From positions 3,377,001-3,441,000 of the forward strand of contig NZ_LT899436.1 in assembly GCF_900198195.1 (NCBI RefSeq): a stretch of 64,000 nucleotides of DNA, in the 5' to 3' direction. This document shows, piece by piece, positions 1 through 8,533 of this stretch. The position numbers were made by a program, and so were the translations under genes. The stretch's first letter is position 1. Each line of letters starts with the position of its first letter. The notes under the pieces are model-generated. The model searched no databases and was not told the origin of the DNA. It saw nothing but the letters and a program-made list of their open reading frames with translations. The DNA comes from Tenacibaculum jejuense (GTDB lineage Bacteria; Bacteroidota; Bacteroidia; Flavobacteriales; Flavobacteriaceae).

Positions 1-747
1 AGTATTGTACCGCTTCGACTGGAGCCCACTGATCTGTCTGAAATGGTAAATCAGTTGGTTTTTGGAGAACATTTTACTGTCCTTGAAAAGTTTAAAAAAT
101 GGAGCAAAATAAAGCTTTCTTACGATGGCTATGAAGGATATATTGACAATAAACAATATGAAAATATTTCCGAAGAACTGTACCATCAATTAAACAATCA
201 GGAACAATATTATTCAGGAGAATTAATTGACTTTATCTTTGATAAGGACAATAATTTAACAACTGTTCCTCTAGGTGCTAGACTTCCATTTTATAAGGAT
301 AACAGTTTTTCATTAAATGATAAAACGTTTTCTTATGAAGGGAAAGTTAATCATGGGATATTAAATAAACAATCTATTGTTGAAACGGCTTATCACTTTT
401 TAAATGTTCCTTATTTATGGGGCGGAAAAACTCCTTTTGGAATTGATTGCTCTGGTTTCACGCAAACTGTATATAAATTATGTGGTTTTAAACTTTTAAG
501 AGACGCGAGTGAGCAGGCTACACAAGGAGATGTTTTAAGTTTCATAGAAGAAAGTGAACCTGGTGACTTAGCTTTCTTTGATAATGAAGAGGGTACTATT
601 ACTCACGTGGGTATTGTTATGAATGATTACAACATTATTCATGCACATGGTAAAGTAAGAATTGACAAACTAGATCATAGTGGTATTTATAATACCGATA
701 CACAGCAACACACTCATAAATTACGAGTCATAAAGAAAATCGTATAA
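1..747 (+). CDS. NlpC/P60 family cell-wall hydrolase (5'-truncated by window edge)
   Basis: The reading frame is open from base 1, so the internal ATG at 43 is not the start and the N-terminus lies outside the window. The first part resembles an SH3-like module (VNQLVFGEHFTVLEK, then KWSKIKLSYDGYEGYID). The C-terminal half is an NlpC/P60 papain-fold peptidase, with the catalytic Cys in GIDCSGFTQ, a His in THVGIV and a further His in IIHAHGKVRID. Family members cleave gamma-D-Glu-diamino-acid bonds in peptidoglycan peptides. The gene ends in a strong hairpin shared with the convergent TPR gene. Family assignment is confident; the exact substrate and the signal sequence cannot be seen. Confidence 0.9.
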   Translation, partial: SIVPLRLEPTDLSEMVNQLVFGEHFTVLEKFKKWSKIKLSYDGYEGYIDNKQYENISEELYHQLNNQEQYYSGELIDFIFDKDNNLTTVPLGARLPFYKDNSFSLNDKTFSYEGKVNHGILNKQSIVETAYHFLNVPYLWGGKTPFGIDCSGFTQTVYKLCGFKLLRDASEQATQGDVLSFIEESEPGDLAFFDNEEGTITHVGIVMNDYNIIHAHGKVRIDKLDHSGIYNTDTQQHTHKLRVIKKIV

Positions 748-751
748 AAAT

Positions 752-784
752 AAAAAAGGATAGTTTTTCAACTATCCTTTTTTT
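752..784. terminator. Bidirectional intrinsic terminator
   Basis: An A-rich run followed by an 8-bp GC-containing stem (GGATAGTT / AACTATCC) with a 4-nt loop and a T run. It lies between the convergent NlpC/P60 and TPR genes and can serve both strands. Confidence 0.85.
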
Positions 785-806
785 ATCTATTAGAACAATG
801 AGTAAA

Positions 807-2051
807 TTACTTCATTGACTTGTATATTGTTCTAAATTCCTTTGCTTTAGCTCCCATTTCTAAAACCTCATAAATACTCATTAAAGATTTAACAGTATCT
901 TCACTACGGTTTAAACTATCAGCTTTTTCTAAATAAGGTAATGCTTGCTTATACACATCCTTTTGTTTTAAAGCTAACTCGTCATACTTTTTAAAATTAG
1001 ATAAGTTTTTATTCATCTCTTCAATGATCGACTTTTCCTCTTCTAAAATTACAGCAGATAAATTCATGTAAGCATCAGCATAATCAGGCTTTAGTTCGAT
1101 AGCTTTTTTATAATATTTAATAGCATCATCTTTTCTACCTTGATTTGTATTTACTACACCTAAATTGTAATATAAAGTTGGATTGTTAGGATCTAAACTT
1201 ATAGCTTCATTCATTAATTCACCAAATTTATCCATTTGGTTTAACTCAATGTATAATTGTGCTTCACTTAGAAGTAAGCTTAAATCTCCAGGAATAGCTT
1301 TTCTAGCAGCAGACATTGCCGCTAACGCTTCTTCTGTTTTCCCTTGATCCTTTAAAATTAATGCAATATTCTTTTTAATTATTGCAGATTTACCTTCAGA
1401 AGTTTTATCAACAGGCTTTATAAAACCACCTGTTTTTACCATAAGATCTCTATTCGATTTAGAGCCTAAGTTCTTTTCTTCACCTGTGGCTTTTTCAGTA
1501 GCTAAATACATAACTTCTTTACCAGTGTATCCTACTTGCTCTAACTCTCTATAATATTTTAAAGCAGTCTCGTAATCTTTAGCTTGAGTTGCACTTACTG
1601 CTGCATTATAAGCAAAAGCAGTATCAGTTGGACTTAGTTTATAGGTTAAATAGAAAAACTTAGATGCTTCTCCGAAGTTCTTATCATTGTTATATAACGC
1701 TATCGCTTTGTCTGACACTGACTTAATGATTTTATCTAACATTGGTCTAGCATCAGAAGAATAACGTTCTTTACCTATTTTCTTCTCATAATCAAATAAT
1801 TGATTGAAAGAACTTGAAGCTTCTTCATACTTTTTAACTCCTAATAATGCTTGACCTGTTAAAAAGTAATATTTAGTTTTATACTTATCGTCAGCGCTTT
1901 CTATGGTACTCTTTAGAGAATTACCAATGGTAAGTGCTCCGTTAAAATCATTTTTATTTAGGGCTTTCTCCATAGATTTTAGCTCTTTTTTCTGTCCAAA
2001 AGAGGCTATTGTCATTAAACCTAAAGAAAGTGCTAAAACTTGTCTTTTCAT
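807..2051 (-). CDS. Exported tetratricopeptide-repeat protein
   Basis: This 414-residue protein has an N-terminal signal peptide (MKRQVLALSLGLMTIASFGQ), so it is periplasmic or membrane-associated. Several TPR units are visible. The clearest is near residues 290-330 (NPTLYYNLGVVNTNQGRKDDAIKYYKKAIELKPDYADAYMNLS, quoted in parts), and weaker units lie at about 25-100 and 130-180. TPR arrays are protein-protein scaffolds; no enzymatic motif is seen. The gene starts 33 bp downstream of the gyrA stop on the same strand, so the two are probably co-transcribed. No specific partner can be inferred. Confidence 0.85.
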   Translation of the reverse strand: MKRQVLALSLGLMTIASFGQKKELKSMEKALNKNDFNGALTIGNSLKSTIESADDKYKTKYYFLTGQALLGVKKYEEASSSFNQLFDYEKKIGKERYSSDARPMLDKIIKSVSDKAIALYNNDKNFGEASKFFYLTYKLSPTDTAFAYNAAVSATQAKDYETALKYYRELEQVGYTGKEVMYLATEKATGEEKNLGSKSNRDLMVKTGGFIKPVDKTSEGKSAIIKKNIALILKDQGKTEEALAAMSAARKAIPGDLSLLLSEAQLYIELNQMDKFGELMNEAISLDPNNPTLYYNLGVVNTNQGRKDDAIKYYKKAIELKPDYADAYMNLSAVILEEEKSIIEEMNKNLSNFKKYDELALKQKDVYKQALPYLEKADSLNRSEDTVKSLMSIYEVLEMGAKAKEFRTIYKSMK

Positions 2052-2083
2052 TTTTATTGTTTTAGTTATTGTTATACAGTTCT

Positions 2084-4573
2084 TTAATTCTCATTTATTT
2101 GGTTTTCAATTTCCGTGCCATTTTCATCTTCTTCATCTTCATGCATAACTTTTGCTACTGCTGCAATACTATCGTTGTTCTTTATATTGATTAGTTTTAC
2201 ACCTTGTGTTGCTCTACCCATAACTCGTAAGTCTTCAACAGCCATTCGAATTGTAATTCCTGATTTATTGATGATCATTAGATCATTAGAGTCATCAACG
2301 TTTTTAATGGCTACCAAATTACCTGTTTTTTCAGAAATATTCAATGTTTTAACACCTTTTCCTCCTCTGTTAGTAATTCGATAATCTTCTAACTTAGAAC
2401 GTTTACCATAACCTTTTTCTGAAACTACTAGAATATTACTTTCCATATCATTTACAGAAACCATTCCAATAACCTCATCTTCTTCACTTTGAAGTGTAAT
2501 ACCTCTAACTCCAGAAGCTGTTCTTCCCATTGGTCTAGTTTTCTCTTCCTCGAAACGAATTGCTTTACCAGATCGTAATGCCAACATTACCTGACTGTCT
2601 CCAGTAGTTAATTTTGCTTCTAGTAACTCATCATTTTCTTTAATGGTAATTGCATTAATTCCGTTTGCTCTAGGTCTAGAATACTGCTCTAAAGGAGTCT
2701 TCTTCACTTTTCCTTTCTTAGTTGCCATGATTACATAATGATTATTGATGTAATCTTCATCTTTTAAATCATCAGTAACTAAAAATGCCTTAACCTTATC
2801 GTCTTGTTCTATGTTGATCAGATTTTGAATCGCTCTTCCTTTAGTATTTTTACCTCCTTCAGGAATTTCAAATACACGCATCCAGAATACTTTTCCTTTC
2901 TGAGTAAAGAATAGCATATGCTGGTGATTTGTACCAACAAAAAGATGCTCTAAGAAATCTTCATTTCTTGTTGTAACTCCTTTTTGACCTCTTCCTCCTC
3001 TATTCTGAACTTTATATTCATCTAAATTCGTTCTCTTGACATATCCTGCATGTGAAATAGTAACTACTACTTTAGTATTAGGAATCATGTCTTCTATCTT
3101 CATGTCTCCACCTGCATACTCAATAGTAGACTTTCTTTCATCACCATATTTATCTCTTATTAAGATTAACTCATCTTTAATAATTTGATATCTTCTAGGT
3201 TCATTTGCAAGAATATCTTTTAAATCAGCAATAGTTTTAACAATCTCGTCGTACTCGGCTCTTAACTTGTCTTGTTCCAGACCTGTTAACTGACGTAATC
3301 GCATTTCTACAATAGCCTTAGCTTGGATTTCTGATAACTCAAAACGCTTGATTAAACTTTCTCTAGCTTCATCTGCATTAGCTGACCCACGAATAATAGC
3401 GATAACTTCATCGATATTGTCTGAAGCGATAATTAATCCTTCTAAAATATGAGCTCTAGCTTCAGCTTTCTTTAGTTCGTATTGAGTTCTTCGAACTACA
3501 ACCTCATGCCTATGATCAACAAAATGATGAATTAATTGCTTTAGGTTTAATTGCTCTGGTCTTCCTTTTACTAATGCAATATTATTAACACTAAAAGAAG
3601 TTTGTAATTGCGTGTACTTAAACAATTTATTTAGTACAATATTAGGAATTGCGTCTCTTTTAAGTACATAAACGATTCGCATACCTTTACGGTCTGATTC
3701 GTCTCTAATACTTGCAATTCCTTCTAATTTTTTATCATTAACTAAATCGGCAGTTTTCTTAATCATTTCTGCCTTATTCACTTGATAAGGAATTTCTGTT
3801 ACAATAATACACTCCCTACCTTTAACTTCCTCTATAGTAGCTTTTGCACGCATAACAATACGTCCTCTACCTGTATGGAAGGCATCTCTTACACCATCAT
3901 ATCCATAAATAATTCCTCCAGTAGGAAAATCTGGAGCCTTAATGTGTTGCATTAGTTCATCGATTTCAATATCTCTATTATCGATGTAAGCAACAGTTCC
4001 ATTAATTACTTCAGTTAAATTATGCGGAGCCATGTTAGTTGCCATACCTACAGCAATTCCTGAAGCTCCATTAACTAGTAAATTTGGTATTCTTGTTGGT
4101 AATACAGTTGGCTCTTGTAAGGTATCGTCAAAGTTTAACTTATGATCTACAGTTTCTTTTTCGATATCAGAAAGCATTTCCTCAGAAATCTTCTGCATTC
4201 TAACCTCAGTATAACGCATTGCTGCTGGGCTATCACCATCTACAGAACCAAAGTTTCCTTGACCATCTATCATCATATAACGCATACTCCAGTTTTGAGC
4301 CATACGTACCATTGAATCATATACTGAAGTATCTCCATGTGGATGATACTTACCAAGAACTTCTCCTACTACCCTTGCGGATTTTTTATATGCACCTGTA
4401 GATCTAATACCTAATTCATGCATTCCAAACAAAACTCTCCTATGTACAGGCTTTAAACCATCTCTTACGTCAGGTAGAGCTCTAGAAACAATAACCGACA
4501 TTGAGTAATCAATGTAGGCTGCCTTCATTTGCTCTTCAATATTGATTGGAATCAACTTTTCACCATCTGCCAT
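2084..4573 (-). CDS. gyrA: DNA gyrase subunit A
   Basis: At 829 residues this has normal GyrA length. The N-terminal breakage-reunion domain carries the DNA-cleaving tyrosine in [10 protein letters not shown] (Tyr121). The quinolone-determining segment [15 protein letters not shown] has Thr82 at the position of E. coli Ser83 and keeps the Asp equivalent to Asp87. The C-terminal beta-pinwheel contains a GyrA box ([10 protein letters not shown]), which separates it from ParC. The tail is acidic. GyrA with GyrB introduces negative supercoils into DNA in the cytoplasm. The start MADGEKLIP matches the usual N-terminus. It is transcribed divergently from clpC and followed closely by a TPR gene. Confidence 0.98.
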   Translation of the reverse strand: MADGEKLIPINIEEQMKAAYIDYSMSVIVSRALPDVRDGLKPVHRRVLFGMHELGIRSTGAYKKSARVVGEVLGKYHPHGDTSVYDSMVRMAQNWSMRYMMIDGQGNFGSVDGDSPAAMRYTEVRMQKISEEMLSDIEKETVDHKLNFDDTLQEPTVLPTRIPNLLVNGASGIAVGMATNMAPHNLTEVINGTVAYIDNRDIEIDELMQHIKAPDFPTGGIIYGYDGVRDAFHTGRGRIVMRAKATIEEVKGRECIIVTEIPYQVNKAEMIKKTADLVNDKKLEGIASIRDESDRKGMRIVYVLKRDAIPNIVLNKLFKYTQLQTSFSVNNIALVKGRPEQLNLKQLIHHFVDHRHEVVVRRTQYELKKAEARAHILEGLIIASDNIDEVIAIIRGSANADEARESLIKRFELSEIQAKAIVEMRLRQLTGLEQDKLRAEYDEIVKTIADLKDILANEPRRYQIIKDELILIRDKYGDERKSTIEYAGGDMKIEDMIPNTKVVVTISHAGYVKRTNLDEYKVQNRGGRGQKGVTTRNEDFLEHLFVGTNHQHMLFFTQKGKVFWMRVFEIPEGGKNTKGRAIQNLINIEQDDKVKAFLVTDDLKDEDYINNHYVIMATKKGKVKKTPLEQYSRPRANGINAITIKENDELLEAKLTTGDSQVMLALRSGKAIRFEEEKTRPMGRTASGVRGITLQSEEDEVIGMVSVNDMESNILVVSEKGYGKRSKLEDYRITNRGGKGVKTLNISEKTGNLVAIKNVDDSNDLMIINKSGITIRMAVEDLRVMGRATQGVKLINIKNNDSIAAVAKVMHEDEEDENGTEIENQINEN

Positions 4574-4611
4574 ATTAATCTTTTTTTAAAAAATTAGTAT
4601 TTGTTTTATAA

Positions 4612-4645
4612 AAAAGTGAATTTTACTCTTATAAAATTCACTTTT
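4612..4645. repeat. Perfect 14-bp inverted repeat upstream of gyrA
   Basis: AAAAGTGAATTTTA (4612-4625) and its exact reverse complement (4632-4645) flank a 6-nt spacer. The element lies 39 bp upstream of the gyrA start codon, in the divergent gyrA/clpC gap. It may be a 5'-UTR hairpin of gyrA or a protein-binding palindrome. It has no T run in either direction, so it is not a standard terminator. Confidence 0.7.
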
Positions 4646-4816
4646 AGTTATAACTTAATCGCCTCCGATAAGCAACGCAAGATATTATTTTAACTAAAAC
4701 TTGCCAACTTTTCTTATTTTATTTTCATTATATTTATTAACAATTAAAAAGAATTTTAAGAAGATAATTTCATTTACAATAAACTGCCTTTTTGTCAATT
4801 TTTTTTACTGGCATCG

Positions 4817-4839
4817 TTTTTGTAATTTTTCTACAAAAA
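4817..4839. promoter_or_regulatory. Palindrome in the putative clpC promoter
   Basis: TTTTTGTA (4817-4824) and TACAAAAA (4832-4839) form an 8-bp inverted repeat 35 bp upstream of the clpC ATG. A TTG (4820-4822) inside the left arm and TAACTTTA (4847-4854) resemble a flavobacterial promoter, with 24-nt spacing and one mismatch in the -7 box. An operator role for the palindrome is inference. Confidence 0.35.
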
Positions 4840-4873
4840 TTCTTACTAACTTTACAACAAAAGAAATTAATTT

Positions 4874-7429
4874 ATGGACGAAAATTTTTCACCAGGAGTT
4901 AGAGATGTTATCACTTTTAGTAAAGAAGAAGCTTTACGACTTGGCCATGATTTCATAGGCACTGAACATCTTTTACTTGGACTTATTAGAAAAGGAGACG
5001 GAAAAGCTATAGATATATTATCGACTTTTGATATTGATTTAGATTTAGTTCGCAACAAATTGGAAAAATTAAATCCTGTTTCTGCTAAAGAGCTTAATCA
5101 AAAGAATAATTTACACTTGACTAGACAAGCTGAAAAAGCTATTAAAACTACTTTTTTAGAAGCTAAATTATACCAAAGTAACGCGATAGACACCGCACAT
5201 TTGTTATTATGTATTTTGCGTAATGAAAATGACCCAACTACGAAGTTACTTCAGAAATATGATGTTGATTACGATCAAGCAAAAGCTTTATATAAAGGTT
5301 TACATGATGATGGAGATTTACCAATTAACCCAATTGCAGAAACTCCAGGAGATGAATTTGCAGATGATAAGTCTGAACCATATGGACAACAACAAAATCC
5401 AAGAGGTAAAACTAGCAAGAAATCTAAAACTCCTGTTTTAGATAATTTCGGTAGAGACTTAACTGCATTAGCTGAAAACGGGAAATTAGATCCTGTTGTT
5501 GGACGATTGAAAGAAATTGAACGTGTATCTCAAATTTTGAGTAGACGTAAGAAAAATAACCCAATGCTAATTGGAGAACCAGGAGTTGGTAAATCTGCAA
5601 TAGCTGAAGGTTTAGCGTTACGAATCGTTAACAGAAAAGTGTCTCGTATTTTATTTGATAAAAGAATTGTTTCTTTAGATTTAGCAAGCCTTGTTGCAGG
5701 AACAAAATATAGAGGACAATTTGAAGAACGAATGAAAGCTTTAATGAATGAGCTTGAGAAGAATGATGATATTATTCTTTTTATTGATGAAATTCATACG
5801 ATTGTTGGAGCTGGAGGCGCAACAGGTTCTTTAGATGCATCTAACATGCTTAAACCTGCTTTAGCACGTGGAGAAATTCAATGTATTGGTGCAACTACGC
5901 TAGATGAATACAGAACCAACATTGAAAAAGATGGAGCTTTAGAGCGTCGTTTTCAAAAAGTAATGGTTGATCCTACTACCGTAGAAGAAACTGTTCAAAT
6001 TCTTCATAACATCAAAGGAAAATATGAAGTACATCATAATGTTGAATTTACAGATGAAGCTATTGAAGCTTGTGTAAAATTAACGAATAGATACATGACA
6101 GATCGCTTCTTACCAGATAAAGCTATAGATGCTTTAGATGAAGCTGGATCTCGTATTCATATCACAAATATTGTTGTTCCTCAACAAATCTTAGAATTAG
6201 AAGCTAAACTTGAAGAGATTAGACAACGTAAAACTAAAGCTGTTAGTGGACAAAAATACGAGGAAGCTGCAAAATTAAGAGATGACGAAAAAAATATCGA
6301 AGCTGCTTTAGATTCTGCTCAACAACAATGGGAAGAAGATTCTAAGTTACATAGAGAAACTGTAACCGAAGATAATGTTGCTGAAGTTGTTTCTATGATG
6401 ACAGGAATTCCTGTAAACAGAGTTGCTGAAGCTGAAAGTAATCGTTTGGCTGAATTACCATCTTTAATTCAAGGAAAAGTAATTGGTCAAGAAGTAGCGG
6501 TTACCAAAGTTGTTAAAGCAATTCAGCGAAATAGAGTTGGTTTAAAAGACCCTAACAAACCTATTGGATCTTTCATTTTCCTTGGTTCTACAGGAGTTGG
6601 TAAAACTCAATTAGCAAAAGTTTTAGCTAAAGAACTTTTTGATTCTGATGAATCTTTAATCAGAATAGACATGAGTGAATACATGGAAAAGTTTGCTATT
6701 TCTAGATTAATTGGAGCACCTCCAGGATATGTAGGGTATGAAGAAGGTGGACAACTTACAGAAAAAGTTAGACGTAAACCTTATTCTGTAGTTCTGTTAG
6801 ATGAAATTGAAAAAGCACATCCAGATGTGTTCAACATGCTTTTACAAATTTTAGATGATGGACATATTACTGACAGTTTAGGTAGAAAAATCGACTTTAG
6901 AAATACAATCATTATTATGACTTCTAACATTGGTGTTAGAAAGTTAAAAGATTTTGGTGGTGGTGTTGGTTTTGGAACTCAATCGAAAAAGGATCAAGAA
7001 GATGAGCATGCTAAGAGTATTATAGAAGGTGCACTTAAAAAATCTTTTGCTCCAGAATTCCTAAATCGTATCGATGATGTAATTGTATTTAATTCTCTTG
7101 AACGTGAAGATATTCACAAAATTATTGATATTGAGTTAAAGAAATTATTATCTCGTATTTCTGAATTAGGTTATCACTTAAATCTTTCTGAAAAAGCTAA
7201 AGATTATATAGCTAATAAAGGATTTGATAAGCAATATGGTGCTAGACCTTTAAAAAGAGCGATACAAAAGTACATTGAAGATGCACTTGCCGAAGAGATT
7301 GTAAATTCTAAACTAGACGAAGGAGATTCGATTTTTATGGACTTAAGTGATGAAACAAAACGCTTAACCATTAAAATTGAAAAAGGTGAAAAACCAGAAG
7401 AAACTCGAACTGAGATAGACGAAGAATAA
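4874..7429 (+). CDS. clpC: ATP-dependent Clp protease ATPase subunit ClpC
   Basis: This 851-residue Hsp100/AAA+ unfoldase has the double Clp N-domain at about 5-145, a first nucleotide-binding domain with Walker A GEPGVGKSA (about 234), and a UVR-type middle segment (KYEEAAKLRDDEKNIE). The second AAA domain has GSTGVGKTQ (about 571) and is followed by a C-terminal D2-small domain. It unfolds substrates for the ClpP protease in the cytoplasm. The UVR segment and shorter middle domain favour ClpC over ClpB. It is monocistronic, with a terminator directly downstream, and is divergent from gyrA. Confidence 0.95.
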   Translation: MDENFSPGVRDVITFSKEEALRLGHDFIGTEHLLLGLIRKGDGKAIDILSTFDIDLDLVRNKLEKLNPVSAKELNQKNNLHLTRQAEKAIKTTFLEAKLYQSNAIDTAHLLLCILRNENDPTTKLLQKYDVDYDQAKALYKGLHDDGDLPINPIAETPGDEFADDKSEPYGQQQNPRGKTSKKSKTPVLDNFGRDLTALAENGKLDPVVGRLKEIERVSQILSRRKKNNPMLIGEPGVGKSAIAEGLALRIVNRKVSRILFDKRIVSLDLASLVAGTKYRGQFEERMKALMNELEKNDDIILFIDEIHTIVGAGGATGSLDASNMLKPALARGEIQCIGATTLDEYRTNIEKDGALERRFQKVMVDPTTVEETVQILHNIKGKYEVHHNVEFTDEAIEACVKLTNRYMTDRFLPDKAIDALDEAGSRIHITNIVVPQQILELEAKLEEIRQRKTKAVSGQKYEEAAKLRDDEKNIEAALDSAQQQWEEDSKLHRETVTEDNVAEVVSMMTGIPVNRVAEAESNRLAELPSLIQGKVIGQEVAVTKVVKAIQRNRVGLKDPNKPIGSFIFLGSTGVGKTQLAKVLAKELFDSDESLIRIDMSEYMEKFAISRLIGAPPGYVGYEEGGQLTEKVRRKPYSVVLLDEIEKAHPDVFNMLLQILDDGHITDSLGRKIDFRNTIIIMTSNIGVRKLKDFGGGVGFGTQSKKDQEDEHAKSIIEGALKKSFAPEFLNRIDDVIVFNSLEREDIHKIIDIELKKLLSRISELGYHLNLSEKAKDYIANKGFDKQYGARPLKRAIQKYIEDALAEEIVNSKLDEGDSIFMDLSDETKRLTIKIEKGEKPEETRTEIDEE

Positions 7430-7437
7430 ATATATGT

Positions 7438-7469
7438 AAAAACCCAAGTTAATTAACTTGGGTTTTTTA
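7438..7469 (+). terminator. Intrinsic terminator of clpC
   Basis: AAAACCCAAGTT pairs with AACTTGGGTTTT around a short AT loop and is followed by a T run, immediately after the clpC stop. It also rules out a TTG at 7458 as the start of the next gene. Confidence 0.9.
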
Positions 7470-7484
7470 TTTAAAATAATAACC

Positions 7485-8411
7485 ATGAAAAAAACGATTA
7501 TACTTTTAGGGTTAATACTTTTAACTTTTTTTATAAGCTCTTACATTTATTACAACAGAAATAACACAAACTCTTTACCATTTAACATCAATAAAAAAAG
7601 AGTTGTTTCTAAACAAACAAAGAAATATTGGTACGACGGTAATGCTGAAATTTCTAGTTATGAACTTTCTCAAGCTAGATATGGTGAAAACCATAAAGGA
7701 ATAGCGACCTTAATTTTTGTTACAGAGCCTTTCTCTAAAACTTCTAACACTAAAGCAGATTACCCAAACAACAGTAACATTCCAGTCCTAAAATTAAATA
7801 TGAATAAAAAATTTAATACTGGAATTTATCCATATTCTATGATGAATAGTACATTCTTTCCTTTTGAAAATGACAACTCTTCATTAAAAATAAGTTCTTC
7901 AATTCAAGAATGGTGCGGTATGACATATGTTGAAATGAAGAATACTGAAAACGATTATACAATAAATTTCAACTCGTATTTTGAAGGAGCTTCATTTAGA
8001 AATAAAAAAATTGAGAAAACTCTTTTAGAAGATGATTTGTGGTCTTTAATTCGACTAAATCCAAAACTACTTCCAACTGGAGAACACAAAATAATTCCGT
8101 CTTTCTTTTTTCTTAACTCTAAACATCAGAAATTTAAGAGTTATACTGCCAACATAAAATTAACGCAATTAGAAAACTCAATAATTTATCAAGTTACATA
8201 TCCTAAACTAAAAAGAACATTAGAAATTACCTTTGAAAACTCTTTTCCTTTTAAAATTTTAGGCTGGTCAGAATCTCATGAAAGCGGTTACGGAAAAAAC
8301 AAGAAGCTTTTAACTACAACTGCAAAAAAAATCAAAACCATCAAAGTTGACTACTGGAATAAAAACAAAAACAAAGATCTAACTTGGAGAAGTGAATTAG
8401 GTATCGAATAA
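7485..8411 (+). CDS. Conserved exported protein of unknown function
   Basis: Start chosen at the ATG at 7485, because the longer frame begins with a TTG inside the clpC terminator. The 308-residue product begins with a hydrophobic segment (TIILLGLILLTFFISSYIYY), which anchors or exports it, followed by a soluble domain. Conserved-looking stretches include KYWYDGNAEISSYELSQARY and IATLIFVTEPF. From memory, related flavobacterial proteins are often labelled 'septum formation inhibitor Maf', but no Maf nucleotide-pyrophosphatase motif is visible here, so that name should not be carried over. No catalytic motif was recognised. It stands alone between clpC and a T9SS gene. Confidence 0.75.
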   Translation: MKKTIILLGLILLTFFISSYIYYNRNNTNSLPFNINKKRVVSKQTKKYWYDGNAEISSYELSQARYGENHKGIATLIFVTEPFSKTSNTKADYPNNSNIPVLKLNMNKKFNTGIYPYSMMNSTFFPFENDNSSLKISSSIQEWCGMTYVEMKNTENDYTINFNSYFEGASFRNKKIEKTLLEDDLWSLIRLNPKLLPTGEHKIIPSFFFLNSKHQKFKSYTANIKLTQLENSIIYQVTYPKLKRTLEITFENSFPFKILGWSESHESGYGKNKKLLTTTAKKIKTIKVDYWNKNKNKDLTWRSELGIE

Positions 8412-8533
8412 ATTAGCTACCCTCTCAAATATCATTTAACACAATGTTAACATTACGTAAATTCTTATAACACACTATATTTTAAGTATTTGTTTTTCGT
8501 ATTTTGCCTGCCCAAAAACATAAAAACGTAAAA

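Noticed and set aside
7458..7484. Upstream start for the conserved exported protein
   Set aside because: The codon is a TTG inside the clpC terminator; the ATG at 7485 directly precedes the hydrophobic segment.
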